A stretch of 10,787 bases of DNA from Desulfobacteraceae bacterium 4572_89 (lineage in GTDB: Bacteria > Desulfobacterota > Desulfobacteria > Desulfobacterales > Desulfobacteraceae), in the NCBI GenBank assembly GCA_002085465.1, contig NBML01000092.1, forward strand, positions 1 to 10,787, read 5' to 3'. Of the stretch, positions 1-8,800 are shown in pieces (the stretch's first letter is position 1; each line of letters starts with the position of its first letter). The notes below the pieces were generated by a model, which saw nothing but the letters and a program-made list of their open reading frames with translations, was not told where the DNA came from and made no database searches. The translations under genes and the position numbers were made by a program.

Positions 1-275
1 TGGCGGGTGGCAATGGAACGAAATGCTTGGACCTGATCTTTAGCAGCCTTCTCTTCTCCAGATTGAATTTTATTGTGCCAGTCCTGCCAGAAATACCGGG
101 TGGCCAATTCAAGGCGGAACCACCCCTTATCAATGGATTCATCCACCAAGATGGTATCAAGTCCTATATTCTGCGCAGCCAGACACAGCTTTAAAAAATC
201 AGGTAGAGCGTCATCCGCCGTCTCCTGTGAATCAAAGGGAAGGCTGTGGTGGTTAAAAACCATGCAGGAGGTCAT
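1..275 (-). CDS. Unrecognised protein, N-terminal 91 residues only (runs off the left edge)
   Basis: The ATG at 275-273 overlaps the TGA of the upstream DUF3696 gene (ATGA), which suggests translational coupling. A GGAG lies 8 nt before it, so I prefer this start to the in-frame ATG four codons later, which has no such site. The frame stays open to the window edge. The visible protein begins MTSCMVFNHHSLPFDS and contains an aromatic stretch (TRYFWQDWHNKI) near residues 62-73. It then runs into a charged segment. I see no signal peptide, membrane segment or catalytic motif, and I do not recognise the family. Its position directly after a DUF3696 ATPase suggests it is that ATPase's partner, possibly an effector, but this is inference from context only. 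The gene is real with good confidence because of the coupling and the uninterrupted frame; its function is unknown. Confidence 0.72.
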   Translation of the reverse strand, partial: MTSCMVFNHHSLPFDSQETADDALPDFLKLCLAAQNIGLDTILVDESIDKGWFRLELATRYFWQDWHNKIQSGEEKAAKDQVQAFRSIATR

Positions 276-1372
276 AGAAGCTTCTCCAGCTGAATATCCG
301 CTTCATCGAAAAAGCCCTTTGGCCAGATGTCGATTCTGCCCTGTTCATCAATTTCTGGAGTGACCACCAGGGATTCGTGGACAGATGCATCATTCCGTTC
401 CAGATAAAACAGGTTCACTTGAGTATTTTCAATTAGCCCTTCTTTAACCGCCACCCGGATGCCATTAAGAAAATGGTCGGAATGGGTTTCAATGAATAGC
501 TGCACCCCGTTGGCGGCGGCAATGGCGCAGAGTTTGCCTAAGGTAGACTGCCCCCCCGGATGAAGATGGGCCTCGGGGTTTTCAATAATGAGCATATCCC
601 CAGGGCAAGCCCTGAGTACAGACACCAGAACCGGGAGCACAAAAGTCAGGCCGAAGCCGACATTTTCCGGTTTAAACTCAGCCGTCACCTCCGGTCCCTG
701 CTCGAATGCATAGCTCAATGAAACGGAATTGATCTGCGGTTGGAGCCGGGCTTTAATCCGGATGCCGGGGGAAATTTCAGACATCCATTTATCCAGGTTA
801 TCCAGCAGAGAAAGTGAGGGGGCATTATGGTGTTTTAAGGCCTTAATGGATAAGGGTTTTAATCCGTTTTCCGCAATATAGTGGGCCGTGTACTCCCCGT
901 GGTTGCCGATGGAATTTAGATTCTTGATATAATAATCAGAGGCTTCATAAGCGGCTTTGGGGCTGATGCGGTCGGCTGACAGGTATTGGAACGCCTTGGT
1001 AAACAGCGACGGCAGCGGGTCCGGTAGCACCACAGGTGAATCAATGGGCTGGAGATCGGATTTCCCGGAGTAATTAAATTTGAAATTGACAGGTTCCGTA
1101 TTTTTCCAGGCAAGGGTAAATTCTATGGTTTCCGTTTCGGCATTTTCCGATAAAATATCCTGCCCGGTCCCCAAAGAGACATATTCCCCCTTGAGAAGCA
1201 ACCCTTTATTGGTAAGGGTATTTTTCTCCATGGATTGCCGGAGTAACAGTAACGTCTGTATTAAAGAAGATTTGCCCATGCCGTTCAACCCGCTGAAAAT
1301 GTTGAGCCCTGACAAGGGGAACCCTGCATCACCCAATGATTTGAACCGCTGAACTCTTATAAACTCAAGCAT
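272..1372 (-). CDS. DUF3696 AAA/ABC-type ATPase (OLD-like ATPase domain without TOPRIM)
   Basis: A 366-residue ATPase. From the ATG at 1372, a Walker A loop (GLNGMGKSS) lies at residues 28-36, directly after the N-terminal FIRVQRFKSL strand typical of SMC/OLD-like ATPases. A degenerate ABC signature (NVGFG) lies near 237-241, Walker B (DMLIIENPEAHLHP) near 259-272 and the switch region (IETHSDHFLNGIR) near 294-306. The C-terminal DUF3696 signature (WPKGFFDE) is near 350-357. There is no TOPRIM nuclease domain, so this is an ATPase subunit and not a complete OLD nuclease. The gene overlaps the end of the DUF262 gene by 8 bp and the start of the next gene by 4 bp. Related ATPases in defence islands are thought to sense foreign DNA or proteins and to control a partner nuclease or toxin. 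That role is inferred here; the family assignment is firm. Confidence 0.9.
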   Translation of the reverse strand: MLEFIRVQRFKSLGDAGFPLSGLNIFSGLNGMGKSSLIQTLLLLRQSMEKNTLTNKGLLLKGEYVSLGTGQDILSENAETETIEFTLAWKNTEPVNFKFNYSGKSDLQPIDSPVVLPDPLPSLFTKAFQYLSADRISPKAAYEASDYYIKNLNSIGNHGEYTAHYIAENGLKPLSIKALKHHNAPSLSLLDNLDKWMSEISPGIRIKARLQPQINSVSLSYAFEQGPEVTAEFKPENVGFGLTFVLPVLVSVLRACPGDMLIIENPEAHLHPGGQSTLGKLCAIAAANGVQLFIETHSDHFLNGIRVAVKEGLIENTQVNLFYLERNDASVHESLVVTPEIDEQGRIDIWPKGFFDEADIQLEKLL

Positions 1373-2513
1373 CAAGCACCTCCTTTATAAGTTCTGTCAC
1401 CCTAGTCTTCCTTGTTCGGAAATGGTCTTTTTTCTGTGTTGAATAGGTAATGGAACGAAAATAATCGTTATCATTGGCCATGAGGTCCAGATGTTTTTGA
1501 TTCAATAATCCTCTGTTCTGAATCAATTTGTCTGTGTCGTCTTCTGACAGTATGGCCATGGCATTGGTCCAGACTTCAAAAAGAGTGGAATTCTTGCGCC
1601 GCCGTTTTGTATTCTCCCCTGTGATGCTTTTTTCAAAAGCTGCGTCCTGAAATATGAGCCAGCACCGCTTAACAGCCTTTTGAAATGACTGCTTATACCT
1701 CTCCAATTCGTCATGGGATGATTTTTCAAGCTTATTGACCATCTCATCCAGAAAGGTGGCAATGTTCTTCTTGCTCTTTTCATAATCCATGAACCGAAAG
1801 GCCAGAAACCGCAAAACCAGTTCCTGGTCCACCATGCGCTTGCTCTGGTCTCCGATGGCGTTTTTCAAATATTCGTCAGCAGCCAGATCTTCGAGATATT
1901 TTCGAATGCCCGGTTTGGTCATGGCATTTCTTATCTCCTGGTTATTCAGGACCAGGCCCCCTGTATTGATCCGCCGGAAAACCGAGTATTTTACCGGATC
2001 AGGGGTCCCGGGCTGGATCAGAAAAAGGGTCACCGGGCATTCATCAATCCGCCGTTGATAGGTTCGGGGCAGATCATCATAACCTTTTCCCTTGAAATCT
2101 TCCAAATACTCAAGGCCGCTCAGTTTGAGTTTCTTATCCACCACGAACTTTTTAATGGCCGAGAGTCGTTGAAGCCCATCCACAATGAGCCATCTATCCT
2201 CGTTGGACGCATCAAAATAGAAGGCCGGCAAAGGAAAGCGTATGAGAATGGACTCAATGAGACGTGACATCTTGGGGGTGTCCCAAAGGTCTGCATGACG
2301 CTGAAAATCCGGATTCATGTCAATCTTTTGGTATTTCAACCGTTCAATCAGATTGTGCAGGGTATCCGGTTTGGAGATGATGTTTATATCGGACGGGTTG
2401 AACGGATCTTCCATGACAAGATCCACTTCCCCACCTTCCGGATCAGGAGTCATATCAGGATTTTCAATTTCTATGGATTCCTGGTCCGTTATGTTTTTTT
2501 CAGTATCAGGCAT
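1365..2513 (-). CDS. DUF262 protein (ParB/Srx-like, GmrSD N-terminal type)
   Basis: A 382-residue protein. The first ~45 residues are acidic and look disordered. The DUF262 core follows: PDFQR at residues 68-72, a DGLQRLS motif at 112-118 (the usual family form is DGQQR), FRRINTGG at 179-186 and NQEIRNA at 191-197. This is the ParB/sulfiredoxin-like fold found in GmrS of the GmrSD type IV restriction enzyme and in several defence proteins, where it binds or hydrolyses nucleotide and controls DNA cleavage. There is no obvious DUF1524 HNH nuclease domain in the C-terminal half, which is mostly charged and helical, so a nuclease would have to be supplied in trans. An AAAGGA site lies 9 nt before the ATG. 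The gene starts 13 bp after the methylase stop and overlaps the DUF3696 gene. Family assignment is firm. That DUF262 and DUF3696 act as a pair is inferred from the overlap. Confidence 0.88.
   Translation of the reverse strand: MPDTEKNITDQESIEIENPDMTPDPEGGEVDLVMEDPFNPSDINIISKPDTLHNLIERLKYQKIDMNPDFQRHADLWDTPKMSRLIESILIRFPLPAFYFDASNEDRWLIVDGLQRLSAIKKFVVDKKLKLSGLEYLEDFKGKGYDDLPRTYQRRIDECPVTLFLIQPGTPDPVKYSVFRRINTGGLVLNNQEIRNAMTKPGIRKYLEDLAADEYLKNAIGDQSKRMVDQELVLRFLAFRFMDYEKSKKNIATFLDEMVNKLEKSSHDELERYKQSFQKAVKRCWLIFQDAAFEKSITGENTKRRRKNSTLFEVWTNAMAILSEDDTDKLIQNRGLLNQKHLDLMANDNDYFRSITYSTQKKDHFRTRKTRVTELIKEVLDA
1377..1387 (-). promoter_or_regulatory. Strong ribosome binding site of the DUF3696 gene
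   Basis: On the minus strand AAAGGAGGTG lies inside the last codons of the DUF262 gene, with its AGGAGG core at 1384-1379. The core sits 6 nt before the ATG at 1372. An in-frame TTG at 1375 would be only 3 nt from the core, too close, so this site decides the start in favour of ATG 1372. It also indicates that the ATPase is translated strongly even though its gene overlaps the one before it. Confidence 0.75.
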
Positions 2514-2526
2514 GGCATTTTTTCCT

Positions 2527-3402
2527 TTATAACCTGTGGTTCCTGATGGCCTCGGCCAGAATTCTGGCAGCCTCGGCCTCTTTATCCGGCTGAAACGTCT
2601 TTGTCTTTTTCAGCACCTGGCGTTTCTCGGCCAGATAATCGGCTATTTTTGCCAGTAACGGCTTGTTGGCCAGGTAATTGGGACAGATTTCCATGAGGTG
2701 GAGCAAGACATCTTCAATGTCCGTATCCCTGATGATTTCATGGAGCCCGAAGAGCAATGCCCGCAAAGGGGTTTCGGCAATTTCGATATCTCCTGACATC
2801 AAGGCGCTTTTGAACTCCGAAGACAGTTTCAACCGTGCCGAATTGGCCCTGGAGACATCACTCATGACCTGATCAAAATGGACCACCTTAAAGGCCTTGG
2901 CAAAGTTTTGATAATTGTCCAGGGTTTTGCTCCCCTGGGATTCCACCTCTGCCATTTTCAGGTAGAACCGCTCCACCGGTTGAAGCTTTTGCCATTCACC
3001 CTTTTCAAAGCCCGAAGGTACCAGGAACTGAACCGCCGTCTGGACGGCAAATTCAATGAGGTCTTCCACAAAGGTTTTTTTTCCGGGCACCCGTGGAGCT
3101 TCCGCCTCGGTTACCATGTTTTTTCCGTCGATGACGGAATAAGCAGTCAACACCTTTAGGGCGGCGGCATAACCTGCCATCTGAAGGTCGGCGTCTGTGT
3201 ACAGCCCTTCGGCTCCGGTGGCCCGAACGGACTTGTCCAGTCCCACCAGGGACTCCACCTGATCTTTGACCGCCTCCTGGATTTCCCAGCCCAGGTCGTC
3301 CCGGAAGGTATCAAGGTCTTTGTGCCGCTTACGCAGAATAAGGATGACCGTGCCCTTGACATTGGCCCCCTGTCTCAGGGCAGAATCCGTTTCCGTGACC
3401 AC
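2527..3402 (-). CDS. C-terminal fragment of the DUF1156 DNA methylase
   Basis: An open frame of 291 codons from a GTG, with no ribosome binding site in front of it, so it is probably not an independent gene. It begins VVTETDSALRQGANVKG and soon reaches GTVILILRKR. This is how I remember the last part of the methylase fold continuing in DUF1156 homologues, followed by a helical C-terminal region (YTDADLQMAGYAAALKVL, LDNYQNFAKAFKV). In intact homologues these residues are fused to the methylase. Here they are one base out of frame with it and overlap its end by 74 bp. The C-terminal stop is intact and followed 13 bp later by the DUF262 start, so only the internal junction is damaged. If translated at all, it would need reinitiation or a downstream start, and would form an isolated helical domain. 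Confidence 0.8.
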   Translation of the reverse strand: MVTETDSALRQGANVKGTVILILRKRHKDLDTFRDDLGWEIQEAVKDQVESLVGLDKSVRATGAEGLYTDADLQMAGYAAALKVLTAYSVIDGKNMVTEAEAPRVPGKKTFVEDLIEFAVQTAVQFLVPSGFEKGEWQKLQPVERFYLKMAEVESQGSKTLDNYQNFAKAFKVVHFDQVMSDVSRANSARLKLSSEFKSALMSGDIEIAETPLRALLFGLHEIIRDTDIEDVLLHLMEICPNYLANKPLLAKIADYLAEKRQVLKKTKTFQPDKEAEAARILAEAIRNHRL

Positions 3403-5284
3403 ATACCGCGGTTTGACGATAGGCGGCGATCATACCACGGCGGAATCCTTCATCCTCGCCCTTTATTGCCAGAGACCGTCTGCTGTCCCAGGTCCAGTGA
3501 GCGAATTCTTTCGGGGGATTTTTTCTTAGCCAAGCAATGAAGAATTCGGTGATTTCTTCGTATTTTACGGCGTCTCCGTAAGGAGGATCTGTCACATAAA
3601 TATCGTTTTCTACTTCAATACACTCGGCTGGATTTGTTAAAACAACTGCTTTAGATTCAATGACTGAAGAAACAACTTTTTTTTCTAAAACATTTAACAA
3701 TTGCAAAAAAGATCTACATCCATAAGAGTACAGAGTATTAAGCGCTTGATTATAAAAAGTATTTGCAGGATTATCAGACGCCCCTCCGGTTCGCTTACCT
3801 CCTCCACTTTTAGCCTTGCCCTTTGGAGACGTTGCCCAAGGACATAGTCGTGATGAATAATTCAAAAGGTCCATAAATCTAACATATAAACTCGCAGAAT
3901 CTGAATATTGCCGTATTAATCCTAAATAAAGTAACTGCCTGGGATTAAACAAATGGTGCCAATGGGTCCACCCACGAGTTCTGATAGGCTCATTAGTTTT
4001 ATCACCAGCTTCAATCACCATATCCGGAATGTAACCCTTCTCCTGCCATTCCTCCAGATGTTTGCGAATATAGTCAACAATCCTTTGTTCTCGAGCCAGG
4101 TCCTCATCTGTTACCGAACGAAATTCATAATCATATTTTTTACCTTTAGGCTTCTTTTTCATCCAATGAACACAATAAAGACGCTCTTGTAATATATCAT
4201 CAGGTCGAGGAGTAAAGTCTCGAATCGACCATTTGCGCAGCCTATTTTTATTCTCTTTGCCGTCTCGATAGTCACCGCGAATTGAATTGATACTAAAACG
4301 ATATTGATGTTTACCGTCAGGAGAATGAACTACTGTATTTTTTTGAAAAGTTCCTAATTTTGCAGATGCAACCTCATCATCATTTTCTACTTTAATAACG
4401 TCTATATTGTACTTTTTTTCCGTTGGCACCGGGTTAAGTCTCGCTATCAATCGTGCACCTTTGCTGACAATTAATGAAGGTATTACTGGAACCATCCATC
4501 CAGTTTCAGGGCATTTAACTTCGACACAATAAAGAAGAGATTTTAAAATCCATCCATTGCCGTCAGTTTCAACATCTAATTCATCAATCTGTGTCTGCAC
4601 CTTTTTAACAACTTCTCTCAGTTTCTCCAACATTTCATTATGAATAATTTCATTTGCCCCCACAACATTGAATGCACCATAAGTTAAGAGACAGGCAATA
4701 GGGTTAAGATCCGAAGCATATACATCACATCCCAGCCTGGCAGCTTCGAATGGGATCTGGCCGCTGCCGCAAAACACATCCGCCACCTTAGGCCGACGGC
4801 CAAATCTGGCAATACCCATTTGCTCAACAAATTCAGGAAATGAGGAGGCGGAAGTACTAAGATGATCGTTGACCTGTTTCCATATATGAGCAAAAAGCGA
4901 ATCGCCCATCTCTTCTGACCGTTTAGCTTTTTTAACCTGTTCATTAAAAGGCAGAACCAGCAGCTCACCCACTTGATCTCTTTTGGAAATCGGCATATTG
5001 GCTTCTAATCGGGACTGCATGCTTTGCACATCCATTCCCATGACCAACTCAAAGATCTCAAGATCTTTGATAAGATTGTCCGTAACCGGAAGAAGGGTGC
5101 CAAGGATACAGGCTTTGTTCAAAATTAAGGGTTTGCGGCCTTTCCAAAAACTGCCAAGTGCGGTCAGGGTTTTTCCGGCTCCAGCCATCTGCTCCCTAAA
5201 ACTCTCAGCCGAAATCTTCTGCACCGGAAACAGATGCTCAATCAATGCAGGTTTATCTTTCCATTCAAAGGGGCGCAGGGCCAT
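3329..5284 (-). CDS. DUF1156 adenine-specific DNA methylase, N-terminal part with aberrant C-terminus
   Basis: A 651-codon frame. The N-terminal DUF1156 segment (residues ~5-60; LIEHLFPVQKISAES, then FWKGRKPLIL) is followed by the SAM-binding motif I DVFCGSGQIPFEA near 169-181 and SDLNP near 191-195. A Zn-ribbon-like stretch with YCVEVKCPETGW lies near 252-263, and the catalytic motif DPPYGD at 566-571. The order motif I, long insert, DPPY is that of methylases that carry their target-recognition domain in the insert. Family-like sequence ends at AAYR (residue 623). The last ~28 residues (QTAVCGHGNGF onward) are read out of frame from the C-terminal domain. The ATG overlaps the DUF3780 stop by one base (TAATG). 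In the intact system the enzyme would methylate host DNA as a self mark. The lost segment follows motif IV in the catalytic fold, so activity is doubtful. Confidence 0.85.
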   Translation of the reverse strand: MALRPFEWKDKPALIEHLFPVQKISAESFREQMAGAGKTLTALGSFWKGRKPLILNKACILGTLLPVTDNLIKDLEIFELVMGMDVQSMQSRLEANMPISKRDQVGELLVLPFNEQVKKAKRSEEMGDSLFAHIWKQVNDHLSTSASSFPEFVEQMGIARFGRRPKVADVFCGSGQIPFEAARLGCDVYASDLNPIACLLTYGAFNVVGANEIIHNEMLEKLREVVKKVQTQIDELDVETDGNGWILKSLLYCVEVKCPETGWMVPVIPSLIVSKGARLIARLNPVPTEKKYNIDVIKVENDDEVASAKLGTFQKNTVVHSPDGKHQYRFSINSIRGDYRDGKENKNRLRKWSIRDFTPRPDDILQERLYCVHWMKKKPKGKKYDYEFRSVTDEDLAREQRIVDYIRKHLEEWQEKGYIPDMVIEAGDKTNEPIRTRGWTHWHHLFNPRQLLYLGLIRQYSDSASLYVRFMDLLNYSSRLCPWATSPKGKAKSGGGKRTGGASDNPANTFYNQALNTLYSYGCRSFLQLLNVLEKKVVSSVIESKAVVLTNPAECIEVENDIYVTDPPYGDAVKYEEITEFFIAWLRKNPPKEFAHWTWDSRRSLAIKGEDEGFRRGMIAAYRQTAVCGHGNGFCPETGGQCQGHGHPYSA

Positions 5285-5853
5285 TATATATCTCCGTTTT
5301 GTTCAGACTCTTCAGAGGATTTCTTTTTTCTTCGCTTGGGTTTCTTTTTAGGGGCCACCCTGACATTGGTTCCGTCGGACAGGGCACAGTAAAGAGCCTT
5401 TCGCCATCCTCTGTCTGCCTGATCTTCCAGCCCGGCTTCAGAGGCGGTTTTGCTGTATAGCCACCACCGCTCTTCAGGTCTCAGGGCCAGCCATTTTTGG
5501 CAGATAATGGCGCATTGATCCGGGGAGGCCAGTTCGGCGGCCCAGGCCAATACACACAATTCACGGCCCAGAAAGCGGTCCAGTTTCACCTTTCCCACAG
5601 TCCAGGAACCGGTGCTCCGTTTTTTTGATTTCAGCCGGGTGTTGAAATCCCTTCTTGCATCATCCCGGATCTGGGTCCATAACCCACGGGCCAGGGTCAC
5701 CCGGCAGACCGTGGTCTCCCGAAGGGGTTCTTCACCGTCAAATCCGTAATCTTCAAATATGCGGATGGCATCCCTTGCGCCGGGCGGCACCTCCACATAA
5801 AAATGATGCATGCCGAATCGGGCCGGTGCCCCGAAATCTACCGTTTCTTCCAT
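5284..5853 (-). CDS. DUF3780 anti-phage-associated protein
   Basis: A 189-residue protein joined to its neighbours by one-base TAATG overlaps at both ends: its ATG uses the last base of the DUF499 stop, and its TAA overlaps the methylase ATG. The start FGAPARFGMHHFYVEVPPG and the middle segment (FLGRELCVLAWAAELA, then LRPEERWWLYSKTASE) match what I remember of DUF3780, a small family found almost only between DUF499 ATPases and DUF1156 methylases. The C-terminal ~25 residues form a lysine/arginine-rich tail (KKKPKRRKKKSSEESEQ), which suggests nucleic-acid contact. There is no catalytic motif, signal peptide or membrane segment. Stoichiometric production with its neighbours is likely from the coupling, which fits a structural subunit or adaptor. 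Its biochemical role is not known to me. Confidence 0.87.
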   Translation of the reverse strand: MEETVDFGAPARFGMHHFYVEVPPGARDAIRIFEDYGFDGEEPLRETTVCRVTLARGLWTQIRDDARRDFNTRLKSKKRSTGSWTVGKVKLDRFLGRELCVLAWAAELASPDQCAIICQKWLALRPEERWWLYSKTASEAGLEDQADRGWRKALYCALSDGTNVRVAPKKKPKRRKKKSSEESEQNGDI

Positions 5854-8800
5854 TATTGCTCTACTTCTCCCTGTTGAATCTCAATGCCAAGGGATTTGGC
5901 AAACTGCTCCAGATCAAACCCCGTTGCGAAATGGGCCTTTTTAAACGAAAATACCACCGGTGCATCAGGAGACATGAGGGACTGGAGATGGGTCAGCTCT
6001 TTTTCGATAAATTCTGCATTAAGTTTCATCTCGCCCATGGACAGGTGGGCTGTTTTAGGAGCCGATCCCACCTGGAGCGTCACCATTTCAAACTGAACCC
6101 CTTTTTCTTTGGCAAGTTTAAGGCCATCATAGGTTTTTGAAGAATTATCCAAGCGCTTGGGGGCCGGTGCATAAAGCACTGCCGGAACCTCAGATTTAAT
6201 GGGGACGTCTTTGTCATCCACACCGGCAAAGGTAAAGGTTCTCTTGGCATCCAGCCCTTCGCATTCAGCAAAGACATAAACACTTGTCTCTTCATTCACC
6301 AGCTGGATAGGATCGGTATAGGCATTACCGTTCCGGGGTTCTGATCCGTCTATGGTGTATTTGATACTCCCTTTGGGGGCCACAAACAGTTCCAGGGTCC
6401 GGGTGGTCTTATTGAACTTGTTTCGGATTACCAGCCGGTTGTTCCATGTGGTTGGGTCTCCGGTTTGATTTTTCCCGGTGGGGTCAACGGCCAGAAACTG
6501 AACCTGCAGGGCCTGGGTAACCAGAATATTATCCTTGAGTTGGGGGCTTGACTCGCTGACCTCTCCGTCCTCGGCATAATAAATCTTGGGGGTGTTGCCG
6601 GCATTGGCAGTATCCACTTTCAGACGAACCTTGCCCTGATCATCCGGCTCACTGTCTGCGCTTATTATGACTTCCGTGGTTTTGGGCTTTGGCGATTTGG
6701 TGTAGTAACCGTTGCCCAGGTCTTCCCAGATGCCCCGCTGGAACGCCTCAATCGCCAGCAGGTCAAAGCCTTTGACCGGCATCCAGGGCATCCGGGTGTT
6801 CTGCTTCATTTTGTCCAGCAGATCGGTTTTCCGGACCTCGTCCTGGCCACCGAAGAGAAGGGTTTCCGCCCGTGCTTTGAGGGCATCGAAATTTTCAGGA
6901 ATCTGGGTATACAGTTTAATGGGATCCACAATCAGAGTCTTGATGACCTGCTGTTCTCCGTTGTAGGGTTCACTGGCAGGATAAGTCAGATCCAGTGCCT
7001 TGTGTCTGAGTATATCTTCCCCTTTCATGTTGTGGGGAAAAAGCAGCTTGTCAAACACGGCAAGAATGGTGGCCTGAAAATCCTGTTCGTAATGGGCCTT
7101 TTTTTCATCCAGCTCTTTTCTCTGGGGGTGGGATGCCTGGATTTCATTATCCGCCTTTCCGGCAGCATAGACATGGCGGGCGGCTTTATCGATGTCTGCA
7201 ATGGAGGACTTGTCCCCGGTAAGAATCAATACATTGTTCTTGTTAACCAGATCTTGGAAAAATTTAGTCACCACGCCGGGGGGCGTTTTACCGTCCGGGC
7301 TGATGATGAGCAGGGCTCGTCCGGTTTTCAGGGCTGCCTGTGCCTCATCCATCTCCGGCAGGGGCAGGACCTTTCCATAGGCTTCCTTGGTGGTGGGCTT
7401 ATACATTTCATTGAGGCGGTGGCGGATCAAATCGTCCACCTTGGGTTGTGGGGCCTTGTCTGCATACCCCTGAAGTTTTTTGGTCAGATTTTCCTGGTGG
7501 TCGAAGTAATTTCTGCCTTCCTGGGTCTGATGGAGATACCAGGCATTTTTTTGAAGCTCTTCAAAGGCGGCCCGGTAAATGCCGGCCTGGTGAACGGGAT
7601 CGATGAGGCATTCGAGCATTTCACTTTCAGACAGACCTTTTATTGAGTTAACAGCCGTTGAAAGGCTGGCCGTAAGCATCAGGGTTCCGGCCTGTTTGGC
7701 ATAATTGTTCCCGGCATTGAGGTCGATGATCTGTGCATGGGCACTGTCCGTGGAATTCCATAGATCCTTTGCAATGACATCCCGCATGGAGGAAATTTCA
7801 GCCAGTTTTTCACGGACATCATGGATGGAAAGGTCAAAATGCTGCGCTCCCATAAGGTAGACATCCTCTTTGTTTTCCCATACGGACTTAAGCAGGCGGG
7901 AGACCAGTTCCATAAGGCCCCGGGTCTGTTTAAATTTTTCATTTTCCTTGAACAGGGCCACAATACTTTTAAAGCTGGGGTGGAAGGGATAGGTGGACTC
8001 AATCTCTTCTGCCAGTGCTTCGGCACTTCTCTCCACGGTTTTGGCTTTGGCCGCTTCTGCCAATCTTGCCCCGTATGCTGCCGCAATTTCACTGATTTCA
8101 TTTTTATCCGGCAGCTTCTGAAACAATCTTTTGCGCAGGATGTCATAAATTTCATTGGATTCAAGGTTTACGGGTGTGATACTGATCTCAGCCCTCCCCA
8201 ATTCCTGGGAGGCATCATTCAGGGCACGCTGAATCAATTTCCCTCCGGTATCATAGGCTGCCTCAAGATCAGATACCACAATACAGACATTTTTCTTTTT
8301 CTGGGCTGCCGTCAGCATGTTCGAAAACGCACGGGTGGCCACATCGGCAACCGTGCCCTGGCCCAGACTCTGGGTTGCATAATAATGGAAATAGGGCGGC
8401 ATCTCATCCATCAGAATAAGGATAGGGGTTTCTCCGTCGAACAAGGATAACCATGCCTGCTCATCCGGGGCTTTGGCACCCGATTCCCAGTATTCTTTAA
8501 ATAAAGATTCCCTGCCCAGTTGCCGGGCCAGTTCACCCCAGAAATAATTACCCGGGTTGTTCCGCCCGTTGAATGCAGCTATTTTAGCGGCTGTATAGTC
8601 TCCCTGGTAGAGCATGCTTCCGACCAGGGCCTGCCGAAGCTCGGCATCCTTTGCCAGAAGCCCGAAACCGACCATCAAATGGGTCTTACCGCCACCCATG
8701 GCCTGTTTGAGATGGAATATGGCATCTGTGGATTTCCCGGCAAGCCGTGCCATCCCCTTTGTCAGCAAGGTTTTCATCCCCTCGGTAATAAAGGTCTTTT

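Larger units (their letters stand above)
2527..5284 (-). pseudogene. Disrupted DUF1156 methylase gene (internal deletion plus frameshift)
   Basis: The two frames above are one gene. Homology stops after AAYR (codon ending at 3416) and resumes in another frame at YVVTETDS (from 3405). The breakpoint is therefore confined to about 3405-3418. Homologues, as I remember them, have roughly 40-50 residues here, including an MFTHQ-like strand; all are missing. A simple one-base indel would not remove them, so a deletion with a net frame change is the best explanation. The lost piece corresponds to the strands after the DPPY motif in a Rossmann methylase. An assembly error remains possible. Confidence 0.75.

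Noticed and set aside
272..1372. Complete OLD-family nuclease
   Set aside because: The ATPase motifs fit, but the protein ends with the DUF3696 segment and has no TOPRIM domain.
1373..1375. TTG start for the DUF3696 gene
   Set aside because: It lies only 3 nt from the AGGAGG core, whereas the ATG at 1372 has a 6-nt spacing.
3329..3418. Programmed ribosomal frameshift joining the two methylase frames
   Set aside because: There is no slippery heptamer or obvious stimulatory hairpin at the junction, and a frameshift would not restore the residues that are missing between AAYR and YVVTETDS.
7002..7646. 214-codon plus-strand open frame
   Set aside because: It lies wholly antisense to the intact DUF499 gene, has no family-like motifs, and is rich in hydrophobic residues, as expected when a coding strand is read backwards.
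7821..8450. 209-codon plus-strand open frame
   Set aside because: It is also antisense to DUF499, covering part of the ATPase domain including Walker B, with no independent coding evidence.
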